From assembly GCF_019112545.1 (NCBI RefSeq), contig NW_025064895.1, positions 1,064,265-1,128,264 of the forward strand: a DNA stretch of 64,000 nucleotides, given 5' to 3'. Made by a program: the position numbers and the translations under genes. This stretch comes from Guyanagaster necrorhizus (taxonomy: Eukaryota; Basidiomycota; Agaricomycetes; Agaricales; Physalacriaceae). Below are positions 1 through 12,225 of the stretch, piece after piece. The notes under the pieces were generated by a model. That model worked only from the letters and a program-made list of their open reading frames with translations, was not told where the DNA came from and made no database searches. The number at the start of each line of letters is the position of its first letter. The first letter of the stretch is position 1.

Positions 1-1885
1 AGTAGTAGTCATACGTACCTCTGCCTTTAAGCAATTGACCGTCGTACTCAGTCTGGCCTATTATCCACTGCGTAAAAGTAACCTGCCTGCAACAGATTTC
101 TCATAGGATTTTTTCTCGTATTCATTGTCATCAAAGTCATCGAACCAGTCAATATCTGTATCATAGATACCCCTCGATGGTCCAATTCCTCCTGTAACAC
201 TACCGGCTGCGCAGGACAGTCACCAACTCGTTGCCCAGCTTCGCCGTCAGAGAATTACCCCTCAGCCGACTCAAATGGTCTTCTCAAGGCCGGAAAGGAA
301 AACAGATGGTTTTCCAGAGTTTAGAGATATGATGCCCGATAAATGGACAGTCGGTGCTGGCTGTGCGTCCCTCATTCTATACCCAATACGGCCTTAATCG
401 ATAGCTCCTTTGTAGATGGGCCAGTTCTTGACGTTGAAAGTGTTGCCGAGTTGCGACTTCATCCAATGCTTCATCCGATTCTTCTGCTAACGATAACCGT
501 ATCGTATCGTCCGGAATATGACATATCCTCCGGAAACTGCTATACGAGCTCGAAATGGCGTACAAGAAGCGTTCGATGCATTCTGTTTTGAGCCAGCTAC
601 ATTCCCGCGAATGTTAAGGCTCAACATCGTGTCTCGTTGCCACCCATGGGAATTTATTGTCAAATCCCATGATGATTCTGCCGGCGTTACGGTTGGCGAT
701 GTGCTAAGGATTTTATTTATGTACCTGTCTGTCGGCCTCAACGACATCGACCTGTAGTCTACTTCCTTCGAGCATAGGCAAGCCATTACAGCTGCTCACG
801 ATGCGAGGACACGGGTTCTACAACCCGAGGAGGAGCTGGATATCACTATTCTTGATTGGTTGCTTGGGAAGACTCATTTTTCGGGTTTCATTCATGACAT
901 TGAATATCTGGAGGAGCGTTTCCGTGAGATACCTTCGACTTTACATATTATATTATGTTCTAAATCTCGGCCAGTATAGATGTAACACAGTTGTATGTAT
1001 ACTTACATGCTCAACAACTACACTGTCTTCAATTGTACTACCTTGCCAAAGTGCTCAGAGCCCGAGTGAACGTCCAAGAGATACATTTTTTAATGTATGA
1101 GTGGATGTTTAATCAGGTCGGAATGAAGGGTCCCGTTGCACAATGCCCAGAGATCACCCCTCCTTCGCACTGACAGTCATGGTTGATCGTTGATCCCCTC
1201 ATCCTACGCGTAAGCCCTCCAATAAGGCCGTACAACCATGCCAAGTTCCCAACAGTATTGACAATCGGACGCCATCCGAGAGCATAAAGCCATATGTGCG
1301 TCCAGAAGAGCATGATATCCGATGTTGTAAGATCGCCGTGGATGATATCTCAACCGGGATCGGTGACAGTGACAGCGGCATGCACAGGGACCAGAGAGGC
1401 TTCCTTGAGAAGAGATAGGGTATAAGAGAGATATACAGAATTGTTGAGGATGCACGAAGAAACGGTGATACGAAGAAGGGCAGGAAGATGTGAACGGGAG
1501 GGAATCCTTGAGCCAGGGAACCGCTGACCATGTTACTGCTTAGTGGTCTTCGTAGCTACTGAGATGTCACCGGCTGACTCCTGGCATGTCGGTGGAGGCG
1601 GTCCCCGAGGCGTCGTGACACTCAGCAGAAGAAACCTTCTCGTCGGTTCTCTGCCCCGCAAACTGGCACCCGGTGATAATAACGTGGGAGCAGATCGGAA
1701 AGCAGCCGGTAAGCGGTCGTGATAGTCTGGAAGGAAAGACATCACCAATAATGCATGTTTCTCTGCAGCGACTACCATCGACAACGACTCCTTCAACAAT
1801 GGATTCCTAGACAACCTCTTTATCTCTTGAATATGAACCGTGGCCTGAGGATGACCTCACTAACAGCCCCCTCCCCCATTCGACG
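1..1885. other. Region without a supportable gene
   Basis: Short overlapping open frames occur on both strands, but none is longer than about 110 codons and none shows a recognisable domain or a consistent set of splice sites. I see nothing I can name here. It may be decayed coding sequence or the untranslated leader of the DUF6535-like fragment to its right. Confidence 0.4.
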
Positions 1886-2990
1886 TTGAACCTTGATGGC
1901 TCCGACGAGAATATCAACAACGATAAGTATCCGAGCCCTACCGTTGTCGTTTCGTCTCTGTCTCCTCCCTTGGACGGCACCAGCTTGAACTTCTCGGCCC
2001 GTAGAAGATCCTCCTCTCGCACTCTACAGATCCGTACCAAGGAAATTCACGGTGATTCTGTAGCAGGTGAGTGCTTGCATCGACACATTGACTCGAGTGG
2101 CCTGACGAAGAGTTTCTTAGGCGAGACTGATTTACTCCAAACGGACAGGGATGGTCCTCGTTTGCCTAACGGCCGAGCACATGAACGCGCAAGAGAGACA
2201 GAGAATAATAGCCACAGTGTGGCGCATACAGCCCCATACTCGGCAACCAACCGTCACTTGGCTCGGCGGAGCGCTCCTACTAGTCAGGCCACAAGTCCAT
2301 CGACACCAGTGGCTCCTTTACCTCCGGCAGGCAGTCAGTCCATCGGCGGGTCTCTTCCTGGAAACCGGTGATGCTACGTCTCGTATGTCTTGTTAGTCTA
2401 CCTGGCATCCATTTCCACACTAAAATCGTATCTCAGAATTCACATCGACAACAGCCCAGGGGCCACGGCTGCGTGCAGGCACTGATGTCAAGTTGACACT
2501 CTGGGATTTCTACGACCACGAAGCTCGTGCGTCTGACAAGGATGTGCTTAAGCACTGGCATGATGACATGAGGACGCTCCTCATTGTGGTAAGCTATAGT
2601 CATGATATTTAATGACTAATTCTCACACATTAACAAAGGCTTGTCTCCTTTCTGCTGTGCAGATTGCATTCATCATTGAGTTCTACGTCGGTCTCAAACC
2701 TGTACGTCTTCATGAGCCGAGCACTCCGTCTGCACTTCCAAGGTCAGACGACTTGGTGGAACAGGCCGACGTTAGATATGATTTTGCATTATTTTGGCAC
2801 CGTGCTTATCGAGATCGAGTTTCGTCAGACGTTGAGAGCGATACTTTCGATAGCGCGTGCAGCGTTTGGAGAGCCGAAGCGTGGAGAGACAGAGTATGAG
2901 CGTATGAGAGTGTGTGCCCATCGATTGAGTAATAAGATGGGCTCAAAGTATGTCAATGCTAGCAACCATGACATGTCTCGGGTTGAGTAG
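1886..2990 (+). pseudogene. DUF6535-domain protein, truncated or decayed
   Basis: Two exons in frame with each other give the start of a DUF6535 domain: one at about 2437-2589 (WDFYDHEARASDKDVLKHW, then a short Asp/Met/Arg stretch) and one from about 2638 (ACLLSAVQIAFIIEFYVGL, a membrane segment). This is the hallmark of a basidiomycete family of unknown function. An upstream Ser-rich exon ending at 2066 joins in phase. Family members usually go on for several hundred residues with more membrane segments. Here a further open stretch (IEIEFRQTLRAILSIARAAF) ends at a stop at 2990 and I cannot join it in frame. I see no clear ATG for the first exon. The gene is most likely truncated, though a badly resolved model is possible. 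Confidence 0.4.
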
Positions 2991-3408
2991 GCAACTGAAG
3001 AACACGAGAAGACTCAGAGAAAAGCTCTATGAAGATGTTTTGTGTCCTTTGAGGCAGATAACTGATCGTTTTAAGGTTTGTCTTGTCTTGTATCGACCTA
3101 TAAGTCCGTTGTGCTTATTAGTATTAGGTGGATTAGTAGAGAATAGAGATCAGCACGGTAATTATAGCCACGAGATGCTTTGTTTCTTGGTGTTCTACCG
3201 TACAGTTCAGTAGTAGACGTTATACAGCGGGAAGTATCGTGCAGCATTGGTATGCGCTTCGCGTTAGGGATAGCTATACTCATGGTCTTCCCTGCAGTCG
3301 GCAAGAGATCACGTTGTGCATCTTGAAGTTGCAACGTCGAAAGTCGGGCCCATATTCTTCTGGAGTCTACCATCTCATGTATATCCCAAACGTCCCTTCC
3401 TTCGACTA

Positions 3409-5316
3409 TCAGTCAAAATTCCACCAAGGCCTCGGAACCTCGCTTATGTCCGCTCCTCTCTCGCATAAAAACTTGAACACGTCCCGTCCAAAGGGATGTC
3501 TCGACGCCACTCTCACAGCCGAGTCCCCAGCCTTATTCCGAGCATGAAGATCAGCATGACAATCCAACAAAGCCCTGACGATAGGCAGAGCATTTTCGAA
3601 TGCAGCGTGGATAGTCGGCCCTAAAGGAGGGGTTCCTTGATGAAAGCACGTACTCCGTGCCCAGCGCTCGACCTGCGATAATCCTAGGCTACCCTGCTCG
3701 TAGCCACGACATGCATAGTGCAATGGTCTGGACCCTTGCTTATCTGCAGCATTGACATCTGCACCATGCTCAGTAAGGGTTTTAACAACGCGTTCGCAAT
3801 CTCCAGTGAAGCGCCATGCATTGTGAAGGATCGTTACACCCTGGTGATCAGCAATCGTTGGATCCGCCCCCAAACGAACAAGCTCCAGGACGGTCTCGAC
3901 GCGAGCAGCACAATGGAGAGGTGTCTCACCTGTAGAGTTCCGAGCATCGATATCTGCGCCTGCTTCTAACAGAAGACGTACGAGATTGAGATTTTCCAGA
4001 TGGCCCTGATGGCCAACAAAGTTTCGCGCCACGAAGTGAAGCGGCGTATCTCCCTCGTCATCACGAATATTTGGGTCTGCGTCATACTTAAGGAGCACCT
4101 TCATCAACTCCACGGATGGAATTGAGGAGGACCCCTGGAGGAGGTGTGCTGTCCCACCGTTCCGCATAGAAGAGGACGCAGGTTCCCCGCCTCTCCGGTC
4201 TTCCTCGCGGTGAGACCAAAATTTATGAAGCGCCACGTCACGACAAGCTACAGCGTGTAACGGAGTCCGCTTACGTACTCTAATGTTAACATACAGCCGA
4301 AAGCCGTGTTCCAGGAGGTACTCCATCAAAGGAGGCGAAACCGTTTCGTGCAATGGCGTTGCTGAAAGGAAGTCGTCTTTGGGTATCGGTACTTTGGCTC
4401 CTGCTTCGATGAGGGTACGTACGACTTCGACGTCAGACAGAGCACCTGTAAACTCATGCGACCTGAGGAGAGCAGTGTCTCCATACGAGCTGGGCGCATC
4501 TACATCTGCACCCAGACGAATCGCCATTCGTACGGTCTCCGCGGACCAATCCGCTACACGACGATAAAGGGGTGTCCCATCAAGCTGGCCTTTGACAAAG
4601 ACTAGTTCAGGACATATCTCCATTAGACACTGGGCCACCTTGTCAGAAACGGCGCGGTGCAGTGCTGTATCTCCAAATCTATCCTTACTCAACGGATCTG
4701 CACCGTACTTGAGGAGAACCCGAACGATGTCGGCGGATCGGGCAGTATGGAGAGCTGGAGAATGGTGGTAGCGGTCGGGAGCATTGACATCGGCGCCGTT
4801 TTGTAGCAAAGCTTCAGCTATGTCTGCAGATATACATGAATGAAGAGGCGTAGAACGCTTCAACGCATTTACGTTCGCTCCGAACTCGATTAATGCTCGT
4901 GCAGCTTCGGCGGAGCGAACTACATGTAAGGGCGTCTCATCCTCTATGATGTCAGCGGCATGAACATCGGCTCCCTTGCTGAGGAGCGCGTGCATGACAT
5001 CGACAGCGTCCACGCGAACAGCCAAGTGGAGGAGGGGACTTCCATATTCACCGAGCTCGACAACGTCACTTTCAGCAAAACGTCGCAGTAAGCCCTCCAT
5101 GATGCCTGAGTCGCGACGCATGAAATAGTGAAGGGCGAGTCTGATGGTGGTAATCCAGTCGGATGGTCTCGATTGCATTGAATTTTCCAGCTCCCGGAGA
5201 ACAATGTTAGCATAGGCGCCATCATCAGCAGTAGACTGCATAGACCATTGGTTAGTAACGAAAACGTGAGCAAAGCAGGACGCACCGGCGACGGTATCGG
5301 GATGGTTGGCAACCAT
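3409..5316 (-). CDS. Ankyrin-repeat protein, about 14 repeats
   Basis: One open frame of 635 codons starts with ATG at 5316. After an N-terminal segment of about 80 residues without repeats, it holds about 14 ankyrin units of 26-33 residues. Each is recognisable by a TPLH-type turn and a GADVNA-type end (ETPLHVV, GADVHAAD, DTPLHFVA, GADIDARN). Ankyrin repeats are protein-binding scaffolds, so the partner and role cannot be read from sequence. There is no signal peptide or membrane segment. The gene begins 80 bases downstream of the stop of a protein kinase on the same strand, and the frame stays open a little upstream of the ATG, so the two may be one spliced kinase-ankyrin gene. The last repeats are degenerate. 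Confidence 0.8.
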   Translation of the reverse strand: MVANHPDTVAGASCFAHVFVTNQWSMQSTADDGAYANIVLRELENSMQSRPSDWITTIRLALHYFMRRDSGIMEGLLRRFAESDVVELGEYGSPLLHLAVRVDAVDVMHALLSKGADVHAADIIEDETPLHVVRSAEAARALIEFGANVNALKRSTPLHSCISADIAEALLQNGADVNAPDRYHHSPALHTARSADIVRVLLKYGADPLSKDRFGDTALHRAVSDKVAQCLMEICPELVFVKGQLDGTPLYRRVADWSAETVRMAIRLGADVDAPSSYGDTALLRSHEFTGALSDVEVVRTLIEAGAKVPIPKDDFLSATPLHETVSPPLMEYLLEHGFRLYVNIRVRKRTPLHAVACRDVALHKFWSHREEDRRGGEPASSSMRNGGTAHLLQGSSSIPSVELMKVLLKYDADPNIRDDEGDTPLHFVARNFVGHQGHLENLNLVRLLLEAGADIDARNSTGETPLHCAARVETVLELVRLGADPTIADHQGVTILHNAWRFTGDCERVVKTLTEHGADVNAADKQGSRPLHYACRGYEQGSLGLSQVERWARSTCFHQGTPPLGPTIHAAFENALPIVRALLDCHADLHARNKAGDSAVRVASRHPFGRDVFKFLCERGADISEVPRPWWNFD

Positions 5317-5396
5317 AATCCTTGCGATTGGAAGATGTTCCAGGACATTTCACGTTGACGACACCACGATTGAGTGAAATACTAGGGATTCATAAG

Positions 5397-6608
5397 TTAT
5401 ATGTAAACCGGGCATGAAAATTTTGTTCTCACTTCGACAAAAGACCTATCGGGATCCGGAGACAAACAGCGATTATCGCTCGACGCACAAATGACATCAA
5501 AGATTTCTTGCCACTTGATTCTTCTTCGAGGGTCTCTCTGGACTGCTCCTTTGATAGCAGCGAGAGGACCCATCATGGGGGCATCTTCCTTCCCGTGAAA
5601 AGTGATAATGAGATGTTTGGCAGCGCTACCCTCTGTCCCCAACTGCAGAGCCGACACATCTCTATCATCTACACCGATAAATGGCATATTTCCATCATTG
5701 AAAATCTCCCAAAGCAACACTCCGTACGAATATACGTCCCTCTCCGGCTGGTTAGCATACTGCCTCAAAGACGGCGGGGCCTCCGCCAGCGCCTCTGGCG
5801 CTCTGAAGCGAACTGTACCTCTCGACGCAGCATATGCAGCCCTTGACGACGTGTCTGGCACGCAGAAGCCAAAATCCGAGACCCTGGCACAGAGCTGAGG
5901 CACAGTCGGGACGTCCCAGTTCTTGGCATCGTAGAAGATGAGAACATTGTCAGCTTTGACGTCCGCGTGAACGATTTCAACCTGATGCAGCGCCTCAAGA
6001 CCTGCCGCCACTTGGAGGCTGAACTTCATCCTCAGCTCCCAAGGCATGCCTTGACCGTCGTCGTTAGATGATTTTCGCAGCAATGACCCTAGCGAACCAA
6101 CAGCACGATCAACAATGAGCCGTGGTAAAAGCCTCTCTCCGCCACTCTTCTGAAGACAGATGCCAAAGATGGAAAGCACGTTTGGGTGCAATGAAAAGTA
6201 CGACATTACTCGAATCTCGTCGAGGACCTCCCGGATGAGCGAGCTAAGGATGAAAGTATCTTTATGTATGCTCTCGCGAGGTGTTTTGATGGCAACCAGG
6301 GTCGAACGAACAGTATAGTTGTTTAAGGTCCCCTCTTGGACGTAAAATGTCGCCCCAATGCCAATGGACTTTCCGATGGAGAGATCACCGGGATCGATTA
6401 CTTGGACAGCGAGCATACCAAGGTAATCGATGAGCTGATTATAGGTTGTTGGGCGTGTAGATGGATCGGTATGTGCCGAAAGGATGCTGCGTTTGCCGCC
6501 GTACATGTAAATGTCGGATGAAGGGGGTATATGACTGACGTTGGAATCATAGTGCCCGCTGTCCAGCGGTGCATAGCCACTGGAGGATTGAGAAGACGAA
6601 TATGCCAT
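5397..6608 (-). CDS. Protein kinase, Ser/Thr or TKL type
   Basis: A 403-residue open frame from ATG 6608 carries a complete kinase domain from about residue 75 on. It has a Gly-rich loop (GKSIGIGA), the beta-3 lysine in LVAIK (Lys108), a helix-C glutamate (Glu131), the catalytic loop HADVKADN (Asp216), DFG (Asp245), the APE motif (270-272) and the DVYSYGVLLWE helix. All catalytic residues are present, so it should be an active kinase. The HADVKADN loop and the YSYGVLLWE helix resemble tyrosine-kinase-like families that are expanded in agaricomycetes. The first 75 residues are Ser/Tyr-rich and look disordered. The frame closes at 5397, 80 bases before the ankyrin ATG. A donor-like GTGAGA lies in its last codons, so the C-terminus may be spliced. 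Confidence 0.82.
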   Translation of the reverse strand: MAYSSSQSSSGYAPLDSGHYDSNVSHIPPSSDIYMYGGKRSILSAHTDPSTRPTTYNQLIDYLGMLAVQVIDPGDLSIGKSIGIGATFYVQEGTLNNYTVRSTLVAIKTPRESIHKDTFILSSLIREVLDEIRVMSYFSLHPNVLSIFGICLQKSGGERLLPRLIVDRAVGSLGSLLRKSSNDDGQGMPWELRMKFSLQVAAGLEALHQVEIVHADVKADNVLIFYDAKNWDVPTVPQLCARVSDFGFCVPDTSSRAAYAASRGTVRFRAPEALAEAPPSLRQYANQPERDVYSYGVLLWEIFNDGNMPFIGVDDRDVSALQLGTEGSAAKHLIITFHGKEDAPMMGPLAAIKGAVQRDPRRRIKWQEIFDVICASSDNRCLSPDPDRSFVEVRTKFSCPVYI

Positions 6609-9503
6609 GGTGGAAGGGGTACGTCAATTGGTGGTCCAACCAAAGGCCAATACTTCAAAACCGCAAGTGGTAGTCAAGATCAGAGCGCATTGATTGAGGC
6701 GGTGATTGACCTGAGTGCCCGAAGCTTACCGGTATTGTGCCGCATCTCGGTTGCAATGGCCAAACCTGCGCGCCAGCGATAATATCGATTCAGTATCGAG
6801 AGACCGTATGCCTCGTCCAATCGTAATGCCTATAAAATCAATTGTTCGTCCCTGGGTGCAGTACTCGCAGATATCCTAGAGATACTTCGTTGCTGTAGCT
6901 GTACATGCACCGAGAGCCAGCAGACAAAGGCTTGATCTGCATTATTCTATCCAATTCATGGCCTCAACAAAGTCGAAGCCTTCGCTGATACCTTGCGTCT
7001 GCAGGCGAAATGGACGCTCTCAAAGACGATGAACCCCCGTAAAACGCGAAGAGAGCTCTCAGAGGAAACGAGGATAGAGAAGTAGATAACACCATCGGTC
7101 CTGTACTCACGATTCTTCCAATAACATACAACCAGGAATACAGACACCACAGTGAAAGCACTAGGAAAATTCGCGGCGACGGGAAAGTTGTGTGTGGTCC
7201 AGTGGCAATGGCATAGTGCAAAGATAGCCAAATAACGCGTATCTTTCTGTCTTCAACCACCATGGCCGATAATCTACTCCTTCGCATCGTTAATGAGGAA
7301 TGTCCGTTCTCCTCAGTTCCTATGCAACCAGATCACCACGAAGCAAGCGCCATGCTGGTAGGAGGTACCGTCTAGCTCCACCACGTTCCACGTAGCCTCT
7401 GCACTTTGAGGGTTCCACCAGACGCTTCCTTCCTATCTGCTATTGCTGCCAGCCAATGAAATCTCCAGCTTTCAAGGATAACTATAGTTATGATAGCAGG
7501 GCTGAATAATTTGATTACTCGCCTGTTCACGCGCTCAACTTCTCGCACCATCACATATACTAGGCTAAGAATCGTTTCAAGAACCATCAGGGTTTGCTTG
7601 GATAGTGGTGAGTTTGTTCATGGAATATTAACATTCAGGCTCGTTTTAATATTCTGTGTTTGCTTCTTAGAACAAAGACGAATCTCAGATCTCCTTCGTC
7701 AAATTTTCTATATTTTTTAATCTGCCGACGCGATGATACCGGAACATCAGCAACTGCATCAAACACCAAATTCTCAGACTGAATTTAACTGAGAGCAAGG
7801 TCAGCCGCCATCCATTTATTCTCGTTCGCTGAACTGATGACGCGCTCTAGGGTCTGCAGTCGCTGCGCTCCATCATCCTGGCATCATCCTTCTCCCGTTT
7901 AATTCTACCGAAGTGTTTTGGACCTAATTCCAGGTTGATCAATGATCACAAAAGTACCCCCTCTTCCATCGTTGTGAAGGGACTAGTCTTCTCGCGAGAT
8001 TCAACTATTCTTGGATCCCCGTATCTTTTTCCGCTTTTCTGTCACGTACCTTTGGCTAGTTTTGTCAATGTCCTCCACATGGGTGCATGTTCGTCTCGGG
8101 ATTCAGTCCACGAACCGCGTCAACTAGGGGCGAAAGAACGGAATATGGCCTGGGTCGTTTCAAACAGGAAACCACTCCAGGTCAAGCTCTGGGCATCGAA
8201 TGTTTGCGCAAAGCGGAATTTCGGGACGCGCTTTGATCTACAGCCGAAACGAATGCCTCGAGTAATCCGATTTAGCACTTGGCTCCTATCCTCCTGTGCT
8301 CTCGTTCAATTACCAGCCCTGCGCAATCGCCGCTTCCCTATATTTGTCCATTACGAATAACTCAAGCCCCGTATACCTAGACATGTAACGGACTGGTTTC
8401 TCTCTCCGATACTCGTTCTTTTCCTACGATTCTGGGAGGCGCCGGTGCTATATGTACTTGCCGGCCTTGCTACCGAAGGGCACTGACGGCCTGATCTTGC
8501 GGCTTGTCGCCGAAAGTATCTCAGACCTCCGAGCCCACTACAAGAAAGAAACATGTGGTACTACATCCCTACATTTCGTTGACTGATCAGAACTTGTCAG
8601 TCTACCCGAATCATCACTCTCCGGCAAAAGATGGTAGGAATGTGCCAGAGACGCAGACAAGGGCACAAGACTGAATACAGAGGTCTACTGCAATTTGGCC
8701 ATGAAAGAGTTCCAACCTCCTGTATGATACCCACCGTGGTATGCTTCATCGGTCGCGCCGAGGGTCTGGGTCTTGTCTAAACTTTCCGGAATCTCGATAT
8801 TGCTTACCCTTCCTTGCGGCTAGTCCTGTCAACATCATTCTTCGTAGCGCAGTTGACTACAGTAGTACACGCAGCTGCTGTAGTATCGTCCGTATCTTAT
8901 CGGCTCATCGTCTCATAGATGGCTGCACGGACTTCTTCAAAAGACTGTCGTTTCTTTACTTGGTTCTACCAAATAATTCGCGTCTCCTCTGCTTCCTTCT
9001 GACGTTTCGAGATCGTATTCACTGCCGTGTGTCGCATTTCGTGCGTATGCCAACATACATTCTATGGAGATGATGACATCCCTTTTTGTCTGCCATCGCT
9101 TCGCCGTACTTCCAGGATCGTCGCTCTCAGCCTATATCACATCGTCGGTCGAATAGTGCACTACCTTAGCTTGACTCAGCATTTATTTAAGTTGACACTT
9201 CAGTGCGTTTTCTCATGATTACATCTCTCTCCATGGCTCGTGTATTTAGTCGAGTTGGCCTGCGTATCAACCTAGTGTGTCACTCAATGATAAAAACTTC
9301 ATTCAACCCTTCAGCCGAAGTTAGTGAAAAAAACTCGCACGCCCGATGCATCGCGGGCTTTCAATTCACACCTAAAATGTTTTTTAAATCAAATGAGCAG
9401 TCGTCGTCGCTGTCTCCTTAGGCCTACCTCGTCGTGCTGCTTTCTAATTCAAGTGTTTGCTTGTCACACCGGAGATTGAGTGCTTAATTGATGATACGCT
9501 GAT
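6609..9503. other. Gene-poor stretch
   Basis: Frames of up to about 140 codons occur on both strands, for example a hydrophobic minus-strand frame at 6956-7287 and a plus-strand frame at 7935-8360. None matches a family I know, and no exon chain with consistent splice sites emerged. The first part presumably holds the kinase promoter. I see no repeats or mobile-element ends. Confidence 0.35.
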
Positions 9504-12225
9504 ATGGATGCAGTGGAAGCGGGCCTTCGAGCATGGGAGGAGAAGAAAAAGGAGAGCATGCAAAAACTTTTCGGCAACGATAAGGTTGATGTTCCCGGAT
9601 CTTCCATGAGAACACAGCGAGCTGACAAAGTGTGTGTATGTAGCAGAAGCAGAATGTATGTCATCAGCGCCTATTTTCAGGACTTTTTGACTGATCGTGA
9701 TTGGCGCCCAAGGACAAGGCCAGAGAGAAAAATATGAACGGGAAGGTGAGTTGTCGAGTCGTTCAACGAAAAGATTTGAATCCCAAGTCTTAATACCAAA
9801 AATGTTAGAAGAATGCTAGAAAACTCCCAAAATATCTTGACAATCCCACCTCCGTCTTCCCTCCGAAACAGACCGCCACGTCCATACCCACAGCACCAAT
9901 TCCCAATCTCAATCCATACCCACGCATAGCTTCACCTTCAATCCCGGTGCACTTCAACTCGAAAGGCGAATTTATCTTCCCTCACCCACTCGTACAGACG
10001 ATCCCCAATCCACCACAGATGATCGCCCCCTGCAGCATCCGCATGTGCATGCGCTTCGGCTGTGGCTCGATCTTGACGCCGCGAAATTCGACCGATGAAG
10101 ACGTGTTTTGCGGGAGGTGCAGACCTTTGGCTGCAGTGGGACAGTTCCCCAGGACCGTGAAGCACCGGCGCGCGTTTGATGTGGACGGGCTTCTCATTTC
10201 GACGAAAAAGAAGAGGGAGGGAGTCGCTGGAAGGTCGAAGGATTCGCCGATCGTTATTCCGGATGATGCTTCAGGTGCTAATGAAAGCGCTCGGATGCCT
10301 GACGATCTATCGTATCCCGAGGTATGATATCGATGCCCTGTATCTTCGGAATTGTGTTGATTTGGAGGTAGCCTGAGGTGACTATACACAATAACGTTGA
10401 GCTGGCGCCTGCGCCAGCGCCGCCAGCACCAGTGATAATATCGATACCACAATTGCCAACTGTGCCGCGATGGCCCCCGCCGCCTCTTCCTAAGATGAAA
10501 AAGATAGTGCCTGCGGTGCGTTCTCTCTGGCTCTTTGCCTCAAAACATCATCTCCTTACCCTTTCTTTTTGCGCAGCCTCTCCGTCCTTGTACGACACCA
10601 AACTGCAGCGGCCTCATCCACGCCTCTTCAGCTGCGCATCGTTGTCCAGCATGCGTGATGAAGGACTGGAAGAACAGAATAAAAGGTAAAGAGCGAGAGA
10701 AGAGGGAACGCGTGGGGATAATCATCATTCCAGCCAAGCGCAAGAGGGACGAATGGAAGCCCTCAGAACCAACTCGCCCTTCGACCTCAGTACCTAGCAC
10801 TACCGCCCCTCCCCCTGAGAAGGAATCCACATCCGGATGGGACAGCGACCTCACGGATCTGAGCAGCAGCGATGAAGAGTCGCCCTTCGCAGGAATAAAC
10901 CAACGACGAATGGCTGACTCTGGACATTCGGGAGATACCACGAGCGAGGACGATGAGCCTCTTCCCCAATCAGCACGTCAAGTACGTCCGCCCGCACAGC
11001 CAGTGAAGTTGGTAATCCGGATTCCTCCTAGAGGCCCAGAGAAAATCGCTGCTGCTTCTGCTGCTTCGTCGTCGGTCGCCTCATCTTCTAGTGCAACTCC
11101 CGATCCCCAGAGAAGGTGTGTAATCGATGCGTGTGCCGCTCCCCTTGACCATGAATACGCATGGAAATGCTGCAAATCCTGTCGAAAGCACCACCGAGAG
11201 TACCAGCGAAAGCGGCTCGGAATCACGAAGGGAACGTATAACCTCGACAAGGAGGAAAAGAGCCTGAGTGTGAGTCGTCCTTCCTTTCTGTCCTTCAGTT
11301 CTTTTTCTGATGTCCTGTCAACAGCCAAAACCGGATGAGCAAAACCTCCCGCCTGGGTACCGGACATGCACCATCCGGCATTGTAGCACCGTCATCCCAC
11401 CTGTGGAGGCGTACAAGTGGAAAATGTGCACAGGGTGTCGTCAGAGGACGAAAATGCTGAGGAAGCGTAGGCAGGAAGGAGTAGAGGTGGAGGCGACCAA
11501 TAGTGAGCCTTTTCGGAGGGTAAGGCTCTATATCCCGATCTTGAAACATGAACTGAACGAGGGAGCATCAGAGGGCACGCAATCCGGCATATCCTGAATA
11601 CGGCTCGTTCCCACAGCTCCTCAGCGATTATCAACAGCGTCTACGAGGGTTCTTCGAGGCACAGGCAGAGTGGATTATCATCAAGTATCAGCAGGAAAAT
11701 AGCAAAAGAAGTAACACGAAGAAAGACGACGAAGTTGATAGGTACTCGTCAATGGACCAACAAGATACGGGGGGCGCTTGGCAGGAGAAGACGATGACTA
11801 AAGAAGGCGAACTTTTTGGCTTTGATGGTGAATACTCTGTTGTCGCTCTGGACTATGCAATCTGTGACCGCCAAGCCGCTGTGATCGATTTTGTCGGCAG
11901 GTTGAAGGGCGAGATGGAGAGGGTTGGCGGGGTCGCATTTGAGTCAGTATACTATTTCCTCCACTTTTCAATCTTCGCTCCATTGACTAGTCTCCTTCAC
12001 AGCCCAAGGACCCGCCACGTAACCCTTGCGTATGGAGGCATCCTAACGCGTTATCGCTGTGTGCACCGTATTCACGTCACAATGCATGACCGAGCGGAGA
12101 AGATTGACGATATAAGAATCATCAAAGATATGCATGGCGAATTGGAGATTGCTACCCTCCCAGAGTACTCGCATCCACTTTTCCCTGGACAGAGGACTGT
12201 GGTTAGAATGCGGCTAATGGGATGA
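9504..12225 (+). CDS. Protein with four cysteine (CxxC-type) modules, function unknown
   Basis: Eight exons give an in-frame 748-residue protein: 9504-9629, 9713-9745, 9809-10321, 10378-10515, 10577-11269, 11325-11519, 11617-11942 and 12003-12225. Four short modules carry paired cysteines separated by about 12-20 residues, near residues 127-160 (CSIRMC...CGRC), 273-300 (CTTPNC...CPAC), 450-475 (CVIDAC...CKSC) and 514-540 (CTIRHC...CTGC). Each of the last three is followed by a run of Lys/Arg, as in nucleic-acid-binding zinc modules. Between modules 2 and 3 lies a Ser/Asp-rich acidic stretch (WDSDLTDLSSSDEE) of the kind seen in nuclear proteins of agaricomycetes. The C-terminal 180 residues look globular. 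A nuclear, zinc-binding role is inference. I know no name for the family. Confidence 0.75.
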
